A DNA stretch of 64,000 nucleotides from Erwinia phyllosphaerae (GCF_019132875.1 NZ_JAHSPF010000013.1:62001-126000); one strand, 5' to 3'; shown: positions 50,059 through 60,343, counted from the stretch's first letter. The notes: a model not told the origin generated them from the sequence alone. Translations and numbers: made by a program.

Positions 50059-50269
50059 GGTCATCTCCATTTGTTCCGGTAAGGTATTCACTCTAGCGGT
50101 AAAAAGGACGACTGAACAGGTGAACGGTAAACATCTGGATAACAGCTCGCAAATTGTAAACAGCCAAAACGGCGCGCAGCTGCTTTCCCCTCCACCTGTT
50201 TTCTAAAAAACCTATAAACATGCTGCATTGTTTTATGACGCGTTCTTCTTTTACAGACTGCTGACAGAT

Positions 50270-50310
50270 AAAAAAAAACGCCCCTCAGTTGCCTGAAGAG
50301 CGTTTATCAG
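50270..50310 (-). terminator. typA terminator
   Basis: On the minus strand AAACGCTCTTCAG - GCAA - CTGAGGGGCGTTT forms a 13-bp stem with a GNRA loop, then T8. It lies 14 bases after the typA stop. Confidence 0.9.
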
Positions 50311-50323
50311 TCAAAAACGTGGA

Positions 50324-52147
50324 TTAAACGTCTTTGCTGCCGCGTGAAGCGCGTTTACGATCGTTTTCGGTCAGGTGACGTTTACGAATACGTACGGACA
50401 GCGGAGTCACTTCCACCAGCTCGTCGTCATCGATAAACTCAATCGCCTGCTCAAGAGTCATCTTGATAGCCGGAACCAGCGTAGTCGCTTCGTCAGTACC
50501 GGAAGCACGCATGTTGGTCAGCTTCTTACCGGTCAGACAGTTAACGGTCAGGTCGTTAGAACGGCTGTGAATACCGATAACCTGGCCTTCATAAACCTCT
50601 GCACCGTGACCCAGGAACAGCTTACCGCGATCCTGCAGGCTGTACAGGGCGAACGCTACCGCTTTGCCCTGGCCATTAGAGATCAGCACGCCGTTCTGGC
50701 GCTGGCCAACTTCACCCGGACGAATGTCGTCGTAGTGGCTGAAGGTGGAGTACAGCAGGCCGGTACCGGAAGTCATGGTCATGAATTCGTTACGGAAGCC
50801 GATCAGGCCACGGCTTGGGATCACGTAGTCGAGACGTACGCGGCCTTTGCCATCCGGATCCATGTTTTTCATGTCCGCTTTACGCTCACCCATCGCCTGC
50901 ATCACAGAACCCTGGTGCTGTTCTTCGATATCCAGCGTCACGTTCTCGAACGGTTCCTGTTTACGGCCGTCGACTTCGCGGAAGATAACTTTCGGACGGG
51001 ATACCGCCAGTTCGAAACCTTCACGACGCATGTTTTCGATCAGAACGGACAGGTGCAGCTCGCCACGACCAGAAACGCGGAATGCATCAGCATCTTCAGT
51101 TTCTTCTACGCGCAGCGCAACGTTGTGCACCAGCTCTTTACGCAGACGATCCAGAATCTGACGAGAAGTAACGAACTTACCTTCTTTACCGCAGAATGGA
51201 GAGGTGTTGACGTTAAAGAACATGGTAACGGTTGGTTCATCAACGCTCAGGGCCGGCAGCGCTTCCACGTTCTGCGGATCGCAGATGGTGTCAGAGATGT
51301 TCAGCTCGCCCAGACCGGTGATAGCGATGATATCGCCCGCTTCCGCTTCGGTGGCGTCGATACGCTCCAGACCCAGGTGAGTCAGCACTTTACCGACTTT
51401 ACCGTTACGGGTTTTGCCTTCGCTGTCGATGATGGTGACCTGCTGGTTCGGCTTCACTTTACCGCGCTTGATGCGGCCGATGCCGATTACGCCAACGTAG
51501 TTGTTGTAATCCAGCTGAGAGATCTGCATCTGGAACGGCGCTTCCATCTCAACCTGCGGAGGAGAAACGTGCTTCACGATAGCTTCGTACAGCGGCGTCA
51601 TGTCTTCAGCCATGTCGGTGTGGTCAAGACCAGCGATACCGTTCAGGGCAGAAGCGTAGATTACCGGGAAATCCAGCTGGTCGTCGGTCGCATCCAGGTT
51701 AACGAACAGGTCAAATACCTGATCGACAACCCAGTCAGGACGCGCGCCCGGACGGTCAACTTTGTTAATGACCACGATCGGCTTCAGACCATTAGCAAAG
51801 GCTTTTTTGGTCACGAAGCGGGTTTGCGGCATAGGGCCATCCATTGCATCCACAACCAGCAGCACCGAGTCAACCATTGACATCACACGCTCTACCTCAC
51901 CGCCGAAGTCGGCGTGTCCTGGGGTATCCACGATGTTGATACGGTAGTCGTTCCATTTAATGGCGGTGTTTTTTGCGAGGATGGTAATCCCACGCTCTTT
52001 CTCCAAATCGTTGGAGTCCATTACGCGTTCGGTTGCTTCAGTACGGGCATCAAACGTACCGGACTGCTGCAGCAACTTATCAACCAGGGTAGTTTTACCA
52101 TGGTCAACGTGGGCAATAATGGCGATGTTACGCAAATTTTCGATCAC
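50324..52147 (-). CDS. typA: TypA/BipA ribosome-associated GTPase
   Basis: Translational GTPase that aids 50S assembly at low temperature and in stress. It has 607 residues, as in E. coli. The start is GTG ([26 protein letters not shown]), as in E. coli. G1 AHVDHGKT, G3 [11 protein letters not shown] and G4 NKVDR are present, then EF-G-like domains III and V and the family C-terminal domain. It is divergent from glnA across a 431-base control region. Confidence 0.98.
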   Translation of the reverse strand: MIENLRNIAIIAHVDHGKTTLVDKLLQQSGTFDARTEATERVMDSNDLEKERGITILAKNTAIKWNDYRINIVDTPGHADFGGEVERVMSMVDSVLLVVDAMDGPMPQTRFVTKKAFANGLKPIVVINKVDRPGARPDWVVDQVFDLFVNLDATDDQLDFPVIYASALNGIAGLDHTDMAEDMTPLYEAIVKHVSPPQVEMEAPFQMQISQLDYNNYVGVIGIGRIKRGKVKPNQQVTIIDSEGKTRNGKVGKVLTHLGLERIDATEAEAGDIIAITGLGELNISDTICDPQNVEALPALSVDEPTVTMFFNVNTSPFCGKEGKFVTSRQILDRLRKELVHNVALRVEETEDADAFRVSGRGELHLSVLIENMRREGFELAVSRPKVIFREVDGRKQEPFENVTLDIEEQHQGSVMQAMGERKADMKNMDPDGKGRVRLDYVIPSRGLIGFRNEFMTMTSGTGLLYSTFSHYDDIRPGEVGQRQNGVLISNGQGKAVAFALYSLQDRGKLFLGHGAEVYEGQVIGIHSRSNDLTVNCLTGKKLTNMRASGTDEATTLVPAIKMTLEQAIEFIDDDELVEVTPLSVRIRKRHLTENDRKRASRGSKDV

Positions 52148-52294
52148 AGCTTTGCCTCAGGCATTAGAAATAGCGCGCTATTGTACACGGATTAATCGAA
52201 GAGCTGAACAGGATCACAGATTTCAATTAAAGATAACTTTCGGGGTTGCTTTCAGCGCCGTTTGCAGTGCAAAAAACGCACGTCATCGAAAAAA

Positions 52295-52311
52295 TGCACC
52301 ATAATAGTGCT
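52295..52311. promoter_or_regulatory. NtrC binding site 1 upstream of glnA
   Basis: TGCACCATAATAGTGCT matches the NtrC palindrome TGCACC-N5-GGTGCA at 10 of 12 informative positions. It lies about 120 bases before the sigma-54 promoter and is the farther of two strong sites. Confidence 0.85.
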
Positions 52312-52326
52312 TACCCTGACTGTTAA

Positions 52327-52343
52327 AGCACCATAATGGTGCG
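52327..52343. promoter_or_regulatory. NtrC binding site 2 upstream of glnA
   Basis: AGCACCATAATGGTGCG, ten of twelve consensus bases. It is centred 32 bases (three helical turns) from site 1, which suits cooperative binding of two NtrC dimers as in the E. coli glnA enhancer. Confidence 0.88.
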
Positions 52344-52345
52344 CG

Positions 52346-52362
52346 ACTTCCATTATGGTGCA
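52346..52362. promoter_or_regulatory. Weaker NtrC half-site
   Basis: ACTTCCATTATGGTGCA carries a perfect right half (GGTGCA) and a poor left half, directly downstream of site 2. It resembles the low-affinity governor sites of glnAp2. Confidence 0.5.
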
Positions 52363-52416
52363 GCTCTCGTTTCACGAGAGGGCGCATCATAGCGCTTTTT
52401 CAGGCAATTAAGAAAG

Positions 52417-52433
52417 TTGGCATAGTTTTCGCT
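52417..52433 (+). promoter_or_regulatory. glnAp2 sigma-54 promoter
   Basis: TTGGCATAGTTTTCGCT: GG and GC stand at the -24/-12 positions with the required ten-base spacing, nearly identical to E. coli glnAp2. The glnA ATG follows about 146 bases later. Activated by NtrC-P bound at 52295-52362. Confidence 0.88.
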
Positions 52434-52578
52434 TTAAATAAATCAGGTGAAAACGATGCGTTTCTACAACGGTAGCCTGTCAGAGAATGTAATTATCGGT
52501 CGGCTGGGCGAGATAAGCAAAGCGCACCGCGAAAGTTCTCTACTATGACGACCACGACAATATCCAGGAGAGTTAAGT

Positions 52579-53988
52579 ATGTCCGCTGAACACGTTCTGT
52601 CGATGATGAACGAGCATGAAGTCAAGTTTGTTGACCTGCGCTTCACCGACACCAAAGGCAAAGAGCAGCACGTTACCATTCCTGCTCACCAGGTGAACGC
52701 TGACTTCTTCGAAGAAGGCAAAATGTTTGACGGCTCCTCTATCGGTGGCTGGAAAGGCATTAACGAATCTGACATGGTGCTGATGCCTGACGCGACGACT
52801 GCTGTCCTGGATCCTTTCTTTGAAGACTCTACGCTGATCATCCGCTGCGATATCCTTGAGCCAGGCACCATGCAGGGCTATGACCGCGATCCGCGCGCCA
52901 TCGCCAAGCGTGCAGAAGATTTCCTGCGTTCTTCCGGCATTGCAGATACCGTGCTGTTTGGACCAGAGCCAGAATTCTTCCTGTTTGACGACGTTCGCTT
53001 TGGCGCAACCACTTCCGGTTCTCACGTTGCTATCGACGATATCGAAGCGGCATGGAACACCGGTAAAGAATACGAAGGCGGCAACAAAGGCCACCGTCCA
53101 GGTCTGAAAGGCGGTTACTTCCCGGTTCCACCAGTCGACTCTTCACAGGACATCCGTTCTGCAATGTGTCTGACCATGGAGCAGATGGGCCTGGTGGTTG
53201 AAGCTCACCACCATGAAGTAGCTACAGCGGGTCAGAACGAAGTGGCCACCCGCTTCAACACCATGACCAAAAAAGCTGACGAAATTCAGATCTACAAATA
53301 TGTCGTGCACAACGTAGCTCACGCTTTCGGCAAAACCGCGACCTTTATGCCAAAACCAATCTTTGGCGATAATGGTTCCGGCATGCACTGCCACATGTCC
53401 CTGTCTAAAGGCGGCACTAACCTGTTCGCTGGCGACAAATACGGCGGCCTGTCTGAAATGGCGCTGTTCTACATCGGCGGCGTGATCAAACACGCTAAAG
53501 CGATCAACGCCCTGTCTAACCCGACCACTAACTCTTACAAGCGTCTGGTTCCGGGTTATGAAGCGCCGGTCATGCTGGCTTACTCCGCCCGTAACCGTTC
53601 TGCTTCTATCCGTATCCCGGTTGTTGCCAGCCCGAAAGCGCGCCGTATTGAAGCTCGCTTCCCGGATCCAGCGGCTAACCCATACCTGTGCTTTGCCGCA
53701 CTGCTGATGGCTGGCCTGGACGGCATCATCAACAAAATCCATCCTGGCGATGCAATGGACAAAAACCTGTACGACCTGCCGCCGGAAGAAGAAGCTGAGA
53801 TTCCAAAAGTAGCGGGTTCACTGGAAGAAGCGCTGAGCGCGCTGAACGAAGATCGTGAGTTCCTGACTCGTGGCGGCGTGTTCACTGACGACACCATTGA
53901 TGCCTACATCGATCTGCGTAAAGCCGAGATGGACCGCGTGCGTATGACGCCACATCCGGTTGAGTTCGAACTGTACTACAGCGTTTAA
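52579..53988 (+). CDS. glnA: Glutamine synthetase, type I
   Basis: Dodecameric enzyme making glutamine from glutamate, ammonia and ATP. It has 469 residues, as in E. coli. The beta-grasp signature FDGSSIGGW and the ATP-binding [21 protein letters not shown] are present. The adenylylation site Tyr (about 397) lies in NLYDLPPEE, so GlnE control should operate. SD AGGAGAG. It leads the glnA-glnL-glnG operon. Confidence 0.99.
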   Translation: MSAEHVLSMMNEHEVKFVDLRFTDTKGKEQHVTIPAHQVNADFFEEGKMFDGSSIGGWKGINESDMVLMPDATTAVLDPFFEDSTLIIRCDILEPGTMQGYDRDPRAIAKRAEDFLRSSGIADTVLFGPEPEFFLFDDVRFGATTSGSHVAIDDIEAAWNTGKEYEGGNKGHRPGLKGGYFPVPPVDSSQDIRSAMCLTMEQMGLVVEAHHHEVATAGQNEVATRFNTMTKKADEIQIYKYVVHNVAHAFGKTATFMPKPIFGDNGSGMHCHMSLSKGGTNLFAGDKYGGLSEMALFYIGGVIKHAKAINALSNPTTNSYKRLVPGYEAPVMLAYSARNRSASIRIPVVASPKARRIEARFPDPAANPYLCFAALLMAGLDGIINKIHPGDAMDKNLYDLPPEEEAEIPKVAGSLEEALSALNEDREFLTRGGVFTDDTIDAYIDLRKAEMDRVRMTPHPVEFELYYSV

Positions 53989-54087
53989 TGTAAACCCGGC
54001 GCGTTTCGGGCACCTCAGGCTTTCGAAGCAATTCGACTGAACGGGCCATAGCGTGAAAGACGCCGGGGTTTTGCCGTGGAAATTTTC

Positions 54088-54113
54088 AGCCCATCTCCGG
54101 ATGGGCTTTTTTC
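54088..54113 (+). terminator. glnA terminator
   Basis: AGCCCATC - TCCG - GATGGGCT followed by T5-6 lies 100 bases after glnA. It limits read-through into glnLG. In E. coli and Salmonella the glnA 3' UTR that ends at such a terminator is processed into the sRNA GlnZ; the 53989-54113 segment is where it would lie, but I cannot confirm it by sequence. Confidence 0.88.
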
Positions 54114-54158
54114 GCCGCAAATTCAGGGTTCAGACAGACGAATACCGGGTTTGGTGGC

Positions 54159-54180
54159 TATAATGCACTGAAATGGTGCA
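54159..54180 (+). promoter_or_regulatory. glnL promoter overlapped by an NtrC site
   Basis: TATAAT (54159-54164) is immediately followed, sharing one base, by the NtrC palindrome TGCACTGAAATGGTGCA (54164-54180). NtrC bound here would cover the start site and repress glnLG, as in E. coli. The -35 is poor. The glnL ATG is 13 bases away, after GGAGAAGG. Confidence 0.85.
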
Positions 54181-54192
54181 GGAGAAGGCTGT

Positions 54193-55242
54193 ATGGCAAC
54201 TGGCACGCCGCCCGATGCTGGGCAGATTCTCAATTCTTTAATTAACAGTATTTTGCTGGTTGATACCGAGCTGGTGGTGCATTACGCCAACCCGGCCGCC
54301 CAGCAGCTGCTGGCGCAAAGCTCGCGTAAACTCTTCGGCACGCCGCTACCGGATTTGATGGGCTATTTTTCGCTGAATATCGAGGTAATGCGCGAGAGCC
54401 TGAATGCCGGCCAGGGCTTTACCGACAGCGAGGTGACGCTGGTGGTCGACAGCCGTGCGCATATTATGTCGCTAACGGCACAGCTGCTTCCCGATGGCTT
54501 AATCCTGCTGGAAATGGCGCCGATGGATAATCAGCGACGCCTTAGCCAGGAGCAGATACAGCACGCCCAGCAGGTCGCCGCACGGGATTTAGTGCGTGGG
54601 CTGGCTCATGAGATTAAAAACCCGCTGGGTGGATTACGCGGCGCGGCACAGCTGCTGGCCAGAGCCTTGCCCGATCCTTCCCTAACGGAATATACCAAAG
54701 TCATTATTGAACAGGCGGATCGCCTGCGCAATCTGGTCGATCGCCTGCTTGGCCCACAGCAGCCGGGCATGCACGTAACGCAAAGCATTCATCAGGTCGC
54801 GGAACGCATCGTTAATCTGGTATCGATGGAGCTGCCTGATAACGTAAAGCTGATTCGTGATTACGATCCCAGCCTGCCGGAACTGCCGCACGATCCCGAT
54901 CAGATTGAGCAGGTTCTGCTGAACGTTGTCCGCAATGCGCTACAGGCTCTGGGCGAAAGCGGCGGCTCTATTACGCTGCGTACCCGAACCGCTTTTCAGC
55001 TGACGCTGCACGGGGTTCGTTACCGTCTGGTCGCGCGTATTGATATCGAAGATGACGGCCCCGGCATCCCGTCACAGCTACAGGATACGCTGTTTTATCC
55101 CATGGTGAGCGGACGCGAAGGCGGTACCGGCCTGGGTCTGTCGATAGCCCGCAGCCTGATTGACCAGCATTCAGGAAAAATCGAATTTAACAGTTGGCCT
55201 GGCCACACCGAATTCTCCATATTTTTGCCTATTCGCCAGTGA
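54193..55242 (+). CDS. glnL: NtrB (GlnL) nitrogen sensor kinase/phosphatase
   Basis: Cytosolic sensor that phosphorylates or dephosphorylates NtrC under GlnB (PII) control. It has 349 residues, as in E. coli. The PAS domain (about 10-110) is followed by the H-box [13 protein letters not shown] with His139, then N-box [11 protein letters not shown] and G-boxes DDGPGIP and [10 protein letters not shown]. It ends seven bases before glnG. Confidence 0.97.
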   Translation: MATGTPPDAGQILNSLINSILLVDTELVVHYANPAAQQLLAQSSRKLFGTPLPDLMGYFSLNIEVMRESLNAGQGFTDSEVTLVVDSRAHIMSLTAQLLPDGLILLEMAPMDNQRRLSQEQIQHAQQVAARDLVRGLAHEIKNPLGGLRGAAQLLARALPDPSLTEYTKVIIEQADRLRNLVDRLLGPQQPGMHVTQSIHQVAERIVNLVSMELPDNVKLIRDYDPSLPELPHDPDQIEQVLLNVVRNALQALGESGGSITLRTRTAFQLTLHGVRYRLVARIDIEDDGPGIPSQLQDTLFYPMVSGREGGTGLGLSIARSLIDQHSGKIEFNSWPGHTEFSIFLPIRQ

Positions 55243-55249
55243 GGTTTCT

Positions 55250-56659
55250 ATGCAACGAGGGATAGTCTGGATCGTCGATGACGATAGTTCCATCCGCTGG
55301 GTGCTTGAACGCGCGCTCACTGGAGCCGGTTTAAGCTGTGCCACTTTTGACAGCGGTAATGAGGTGCTGGATGCCCTGGCCACCAAAACCCCGGACGTTT
55401 TACTTTCTGATATTCGTATGCCCGGCATGGACGGGCTGGCGCTACTCAAGCAGATTAAGCAGCGTCACCCTATGCTGCCGGTCATCATCATGACCGCGCA
55501 CTCCGATCTGGATGCTGCCGTCAGTGCCTATCAGCAGGGCGCGTTTGATTACCTGCCTAAACCTTTCGATATTGATGAGGCCGTCGCGCTGGTAGAACGC
55601 GCCATCAGCCACTATCAGGAGCAGCAGCAGCCGCGCAATCAGCCGGTAAGCGGCCCGACAACCGATATCATCGGCGAAGCGCCAGCGATGCAGGATGTTT
55701 TCCGCATTATTGGCCGTCTCTCTCGCTCGTCGATAAGCGTATTAATCAACGGCGAATCGGGTACGGGTAAAGAGCTGGTAGCCCATGCGCTGCATCGACA
55801 CAGCCCACGCGCCAAAGCACCGTTTATCGCCCTGAACATGGCTGCTATTCCGAAAGATTTGATTGAATCGGAGCTTTTCGGCCACGAAAAAGGCGCGTTT
55901 ACCGGTGCGAACCAGATCCGTCAGGGCCGCTTTGAACAGGCCGATGGCGGCACGCTGTTTCTGGATGAAATCGGCGATATGCCGTTAGATGTGCAAACCA
56001 GGCTGCTGCGCGTGCTGGCAGACGGACAGTTTTATCGAGTTGGCGGCTATGCTCCGGTAAAAGTGGACGTGCGGATTATCGCGGCAACCCACCAAAATCT
56101 GGAGCTCAGGGTTCAGGAAGGCAAATTCCGCGAAGACCTTTTTCACCGCCTGAACGTTATCCGCGTGCATCTTCCGCCGCTGCGTGAACGTCGTGAAGAT
56201 ATTCCCCGGCTGGCAGGTTACTTCCTGCAGGAAGCCGCGCGTGAGCTGGGCGTAGAAGCAAAAATCCTGCATCCGGAAACCGAAACGGCGTTAACCCGGC
56301 TTCACTGGTCAGGCAACGTGCGCCAGCTGGAAAACACCTGTCGCTGGTTAACGGTGATGGCCGCAGGCCAGGAAGTATTGATTCAGGATCTGCCGCCCGA
56401 ACTGTTTGAGACCTCTACGCCGGACAATCCGGTACAGTCGCTGCCGGACAGCTGGGCTACGCTGTTGGCGCAGTGGGCCGATCGCGCCCTGCGTTCCGGT
56501 CATCAAAACCTGTTGTCAGAAGCACAGCCGGAGATGGAGCGCACGCTGCTGACGACGGCTTTACGTCACACTCAAGGCCATAAGCAGGAAGCGGCGCGCC
56601 TGTTGGGATGGGGCCGCAATACGTTGACGCGCAAGCTGAAGGAACTGGGAATGGAGTAA
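55250..56659 (+). CDS. glnG: NtrC (GlnG) sigma-54 activator
   Basis: Enhancer-binding response regulator of the nitrogen regulon. It has 469 residues from ATG 55250 (GAGG upstream), equal to E. coli. Receiver domain with phospho-Asp54 in [15 protein letters not shown]+ domain with Walker A GESGTGKE and the sigma-54-contacting GAFTGA in [12 protein letters not shown]-terminal Fis-type HTH in [24 protein letters not shown]. Confidence 0.98.
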   Translation: MQRGIVWIVDDDSSIRWVLERALTGAGLSCATFDSGNEVLDALATKTPDVLLSDIRMPGMDGLALLKQIKQRHPMLPVIIMTAHSDLDAAVSAYQQGAFDYLPKPFDIDEAVALVERAISHYQEQQQPRNQPVSGPTTDIIGEAPAMQDVFRIIGRLSRSSISVLINGESGTGKELVAHALHRHSPRAKAPFIALNMAAIPKDLIESELFGHEKGAFTGANQIRQGRFEQADGGTLFLDEIGDMPLDVQTRLLRVLADGQFYRVGGYAPVKVDVRIIAATHQNLELRVQEGKFREDLFHRLNVIRVHLPPLRERREDIPRLAGYFLQEAARELGVEAKILHPETETALTRLHWSGNVRQLENTCRWLTVMAAGQEVLIQDLPPELFETSTPDNPVQSLPDSWATLLAQWADRALRSGHQNLLSEAQPEMERTLLTTALRHTQGHKQEAARLLGWGRNTLTRKLKELGME

Positions 56660-56768
56660 AGAAAGATGAAGCATAAAAAGACGGCAGGCCGCACATTTTT
56701 TATGCTTTTTCGACTTTACACGGCGATGCCAGTCAGTATCATTCTGAACGATTACCGGGAGGAAGATC

Positions 56769-56885
56769 ATGCTGGAATCGTTAATCCATCTTGTGACGCA
56801 CTATGCGCAGACGGGCGCGGCGCATTCTCCGCAAACTGCCATAGCCGCCGTGCTGTGCGCTATCATGCTGAATCTTTCTGGCTAA
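56769..56885 (+). CDS. yshB: YshB small membrane protein
   Basis: A 38-residue gene. GGAGG lies seven bases before the ATG. The protein reads MLESLIHLVTHYAQTGAAHS then PQTAIAAVLCAIMLNLSG. The C-terminal half matches E. coli YshB (PQTAVAAVLCAAMIG) and the position between glnG and hemN is the same. It has one transmembrane helix. YshB has been reported to matter for Salmonella inside host cells; its molecular role is unknown. Confidence 0.88.
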   Translation: MLESLIHLVTHYAQTGAAHSPQTAIAAVLCAIMLNLSG

Positions 56886-56903
56886 GAATAAGGTTCAGCA
56901 TAC

Positions 56904-56939
56904 AAAAAGCCGGGAGCGCAGCTGTTCCCGGCTTTTTTA
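56904..56939. terminator. Bidirectional terminator between yshB and hemN
   Basis: AAAAAGCCGGGA - GCGCAGCTGT - TCCCGGCTTTTTT is symmetric, with A and T runs on both sides. It serves yshB/glnG from the left and hemN from the right. Confidence 0.92.
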
Positions 56940-56990
56940 TCTCCATCCAAAGTCACCTGGCCGCATCAGCTGATGGCCAGCCTGCACGAT

Positions 56991-58358
56991 TCAGATAACC
57001 CGCGAAAACTGCTGCCTGCGCGCCTGCTGCCGCAGATAGCTATCGAAGCACATGCAGATATTCCTGACCAGTAAACGCCCTTTAGCGGTGACCTGAAGGC
57101 CCTTCTCATGGCGCTTGACCAGTCCGTCCGCCACCAGCGGTGCAAGCAGCGCCAGATCTTCCGCAAAATACTCGGTAAAGCGCCTGCCGTCTGGCCGGAA
57201 ATCTGCAAAATTAAGCGAAAAATTACACATCAGCGTTTTAATCACGTCCCGACGCAGTTTGTCATCAGCTGATAACTCTACGCCGCGCCACAAGGCCGTT
57301 CCTTGTGTAGCCAAGCCGGCATACCAGCTTTTTAACTCTTTCTGGTTTTGCGCATAGCTGTCGCCGATCATGCTGATAGCCGACACGCCCAAACCCAGCA
57401 AATCGTTCTCGCCCTGGGTGGTATAGCCCTGGAAATTGCGGTGCAGCTTCCCTTCACGTTGCGCAATCGCCAGTTCGTCATCCTGGCGGGCAAAGTGGTC
57501 CATGCCGATAAACTGGTAGCCTGCCGCGGTCAGCGTGGTTATGGACTGCTGCAGGATAGCCAGCTTTTGCCGGGAATCGGGCAGATCGGCCTCCTTGATT
57601 TTGCGCTGGGCGGCAATGTGGTCAGGCATATGCGCATAGTTGAACACGCTTAGCCGGTCAGGATTCAGTCCGATGATTTTTTGTAGGGTAAAAGCAAAGC
57701 TTTCCGGCGTCTGTTTCGGTAAACCGTAGATCAAATCAAGATTAACCGAGCGGAAACCCACCAGCCTGGCGCGCTCAAGCAACGCCACTATCGTTTGTTC
57801 GTCCTGAACGCGGTTAACTTTTTGCTGCACTTCCTTATTAAAATCCTGCACGCCCATGCTCAGGCGGTTGAAGCCAAGCGCATACAGATGGTCGATCACC
57901 TCCAGCGCAATTTCACGCGGATCGACCTCAATAGAAAGTTCGGCGCTATCGCTAAACGTAAAATGCTGGCGCAACAGCGCCATCAGCCTGGCGAGCTGCG
58001 CTTTATCCAGAAAAGTAGGTGTGCCGCCGCCCCAGTGCATCTGCGTAACGATGCGATTGCTGAACAGCCCGGCACGGGCTTTGATTTCGAGCGCCAGCGC
58101 CTGAAGATACTCATCAGCTTTATGGGCGTGGCGAGTCACAACCTTGTTGCAGCCGCAGAAGTAGCAAAGCCGGTGACAAAAGGGAATATGGACATAAAGC
58201 GACAGCGGCCGCTCGGGATAGCGCTGGCTGGCGCAGATAAAGTTCGCTTCCTGATAGTTTTCGCTGAACTCCAGCGCGGTAGGATAAGAGGTGTAACGAG
58301 GGCCAGAGATATTATATTTTTGCAGCAGGACGGTGTCCCACTCAATTATCTGCGTCAC
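56991..58358 (-). CDS. hemN: HemN oxygen-independent coproporphyrinogen III oxidase
   Basis: Radical-SAM enzyme that makes protoporphyrinogen IX without oxygen. It has 455 residues (457 in E. coli). The start is GTG at 58358 with AGGAGA eight bases upstream. The cluster motif is CHRLCYFCGC (CxxxCxxC of radical SAM). HWGGGTPTFL, EVDPRE and NRLSMGVQDF follow. The C-terminal HemN domain is complete. The start lies inside a possible small upstream ORF. Confidence 0.97.
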   Translation of the reverse strand: MTQIIEWDTVLLQKYNISGPRYTSYPTALEFSENYQEANFICASQRYPERPLSLYVHIPFCHRLCYFCGCNKVVTRHAHKADEYLQALALEIKARAGLFSNRIVTQMHWGGGTPTFLDKAQLARLMALLRQHFTFSDSAELSIEVDPREIALEVIDHLYALGFNRLSMGVQDFNKEVQQKVNRVQDEQTIVALLERARLVGFRSVNLDLIYGLPKQTPESFAFTLQKIIGLNPDRLSVFNYAHMPDHIAAQRKIKEADLPDSRQKLAILQQSITTLTAAGYQFIGMDHFARQDDELAIAQREGKLHRNFQGYTTQGENDLLGLGVSAISMIGDSYAQNQKELKSWYAGLATQGTALWRGVELSADDKLRRDVIKTLMCNFSLNFADFRPDGRRFTEYFAEDLALLAPLVADGLVKRHEKGLQVTAKGRLLVRNICMCFDSYLRQQARRQQFSRVI

Positions 58359-58539
58359 GGTATTCTCTCCTGCGTTGGCGTCTGGATGCCGACCGTCGGA
58401 TGGGAATAGCGCGCGAAGGCGAAAAGACGGTCGTTCTGCGCAGCCGATTTTTCAGCCGGGACAGACGCCGTAGTTTAACGAAGAGCCAGCCGCCGCAGAG
58501 CAGAAGAATCAGCAGATAAATTGATCCAGGCCAAATCAT
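58342..58539 (-). CDS. Possible small basic membrane protein upstream of hemN
   Basis: 65 residues: a hydrophobic N-terminus (MIWPGSIYLLILLLCGGWLF) followed by a very basic tail with about 20 Arg/Lys. Its stop lies 17 bases inside hemN, so it spans the hemN ribosome binding site. The only SD-like AAAAGG is about 11 bases from its ATG. I do not recognise the family. It could be a real coupled gene or chance. Confidence 0.4.
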   Translation of the reverse strand: MIWPGSIYLLILLLCGGWLFVKLRRLSRLKNRLRRTTVFSPSRAIPIRRSASRRQRRREYRDADN

Positions 58540-58609
58540 CGCCAGAGAAACCTTTTGCAGAGGCGACGCCTTTCAGCGTCGCTCTGATATTAAGTCTAAA
58601 AGCGCCAGA

Positions 58610-59131
58610 TTAGTTGCCGCCCTTAAGCAGGCGATACATATCTTCTTCGGCTTCTTCATCCTCAACATCGTCATCCAGGGCGATGCCCAGCTGTTCCATC
58701 AGCGTATCAATGCGGTCAAGCGTCTGATCCAGCCATGCCTGATCTTCTGCCTTCAGCGTTTCGCCATTTTCCAGGCGATCCAGCAACAGGTCCAGACGTT
58801 CGTCATTTTCAAGCTTAGCCAGCTCTTCTTCTGGCGTCAGGCGAAGCTTTTTCTCTTCCTGCGGCTTCGCTTTTTTCACCGGTTTTGCCGCTAAGGGCGC
58901 AGCCGCACCCAGCGCGACGGGCTTTTTACTGCCGATACGCGGGTCTTTGTCTGTGGCGCTTCCGCCGTTTTTCTTCGCTGTGGTGACCGGATTGGCACGG
59001 CTACCGGAGGCGTTACCGCGATGCTTCTTATCACGCTTGCGATCGCGCGCTTCAGTATTGATTTCATCGCGCGTTTTGCGTTTCGTTTTTGCCGCCGGTT
59101 TTTTCTGTGGATCGCGTGCAGGTTGCTTCAT
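58610..59131 (-). CDS. yihI: YihI, activator of the GTPase Der
   Basis: Raises the GTPase activity of Der (EngA) and so tunes 50S assembly. It has 173 residues (169 in E. coli). The N-terminus is highly charged and Lys/Arg-rich ([25 protein letters not shown]), with [10 protein letters not shown] in the middle. The helical [27 protein letters not shown] segment and acidic tail [19 protein letters not shown] finish it. It is downstream of the CsrC-like RNA. Confidence 0.95.
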   Translation of the reverse strand: MKQPARDPQKKPAAKTKRKTRDEINTEARDRKRDKKHRGNASGSRANPVTTAKKNGGSATDKDPRIGSKKPVALGAAAPLAAKPVKKAKPQEEKKLRLTPEEELAKLENDERLDLLLDRLENGETLKAEDQAWLDQTLDRIDTLMEQLGIALDDDVEDEEAEEDMYRLLKGGN

Positions 59132-59197
59132 GGTTTCTGCTCTCAGACTATTTATCTTCAGTATAGAATTGCGGCGGAATCTAGCAGAAAGCAGACA

Positions 59198-59435
59198 AAG
59201 AAAAAAGGCGCCAGGTCACCCTGTCGCCTTTTTTCACACCTTCCGTAGAAGGACTGACTAAGTCAGCATCCTTTTTAGCAGCCAACTTCCCGGTTTTCCA
59301 TTGCCGCGTCGTCCTTCATGGACGTAGTCCTTTCCTTCAGATGAATCGCATCCCTCGATATTTTCCTTCCCTGCTCTGCACCATCCTGATGTCCCCTGAG
59401 CACTTCATCCTGAAGCGAGCCGCCCTGGCTCTGAC
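59198..59435 (-). ncRNA. csrC: CsrC-like CsrA-sequestering sRNA
   Basis: It lies in the yihI-engB gap on the yihI strand, exactly where E. coli csrC lies. About 200 bases of the transcribed strand hold 13 GGA triplets (for example CAGGATG, GGGGAC, AGGGATG, AAGGAC), the CsrA-binding signature. The 3' end is a terminator, GGCGaCAGG - GTGA - CCTGgCGCC then T6CTTTG, nearly the E. coli one. A promoter TTGTGA - 16 - TACATT (59467-59440) fits a 5' end near 59433-59435. The 5' end is inferred. Confidence 0.8.
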
Positions 59436-59688
59436 AACTAATGTAGTCGATATCACAAAACTCACAAGGCGACTTCAGAAAAAATTTTATTTTTCTTTGG
59501 CACCAATTTAATAAGTTCCTGATAATAAATTACTTTGCATGTTGAGCTCAGATAAAAAAAAGTAAAGTTCTGGCAAAAGATATGGGCGATCTCTTACAAA
59601 GCCTCTGCGGCATAGTGTCCTGTCGGGCGCTTTTAATCTATACAAGGTATACTCTGCGCAATTGTTCTTATTATCTGGAGTTTTTATC

Positions 59689-60324
59689 TTGTCTGGCTGG
59701 AATTATCACGTTACCCACTTTGTTACCAGCGCGCCTGACATTCGTCACCTTCCAGCCGATATCGGTATTGAAGTCGCGTTTGCCGGTCGTTCCAATGCGG
59801 GAAAATCCAGCGCGCTGAATACGCTGACCAATCAAAAAAGCCTGGCCCGCACCAGTAAAACGCCGGGCAGGACGCAGTTAATCAATCTGTTTCAGGTGGC
59901 TGAAGGCTATCGCCTGGTGGATCTGCCCGGCTACGGTTATGCGGAAGTTCCCGAAGAGATGAAGCTGAAATGGCAGCGCTCGCTGGCGGAGTATCTGCAA
60001 ATGCGCGACTGTCTGAAAGGGCTGGTCGTCCTGATGGATATTCGCCATCCGTTAAAGGATCTGGACCAGCAGATGATCCAGTGGGCGGTACAGAGCGGCA
60101 TTCAGGTGCTGGTGCTGTTGACCAAAGCCGACAAGCTGGCTTCCGGCGCGCGTAAGGCACAGCTGAATATGGTACGCGAAGCCGCTAAAGGTTTTCCAGG
60201 CGATGTGCAGGTAGAAGCGTTCTCTTCTCTGAAGAAAATCGGCGTTGATAAGCTTCGTCTGAAGCTGGACAGTTGGTTTAGCGAAATCCCACCGTCCAGC
60301 GAAGAGTCGCTGCCGGAAGCCTGA
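59689..60324 (+). CDS. engB: EngB (YihA/YsxC) ribosome-assembly GTPase
   Basis: Essential-type GTPase for 50S assembly. The start TTG at 59689 has GGAG eight bases upstream and gives 211 residues (E. coli 210) beginning [23 protein letters not shown]1 [11 protein letters not shown]2 TPGRTQ, G3 DLPGYG and G4 TKAD are present. It is divergent from csrC and convergent with spf. Confidence 0.96.
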   Translation: MSGWNYHVTHFVTSAPDIRHLPADIGIEVAFAGRSNAGKSSALNTLTNQKSLARTSKTPGRTQLINLFQVAEGYRLVDLPGYGYAEVPEEMKLKWQRSLAEYLQMRDCLKGLVVLMDIRHPLKDLDQQMIQWAVQSGIQVLVLLTKADKLASGARKAQLNMVREAAKGFPGDVQVEAFSSLKKIGVDKLRLKLDSWFSEIPPSSEESLPEA

Positions 60325-60343
60325 TGGGCTGCTGAAAAAATCC

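Noticed and set aside
50375..51880. 501-codon open frame antisense to typA
   Set aside because: It lies wholly opposite a near-identical TypA; its length follows from typA codon bias. The translation is His/Gln/Arg-rich with no known fold.
59582..59818. 78-codon frame overlapping the engB start
   Set aside because: It runs out of frame through engB, has no SD, and its first part covers the engB promoter.
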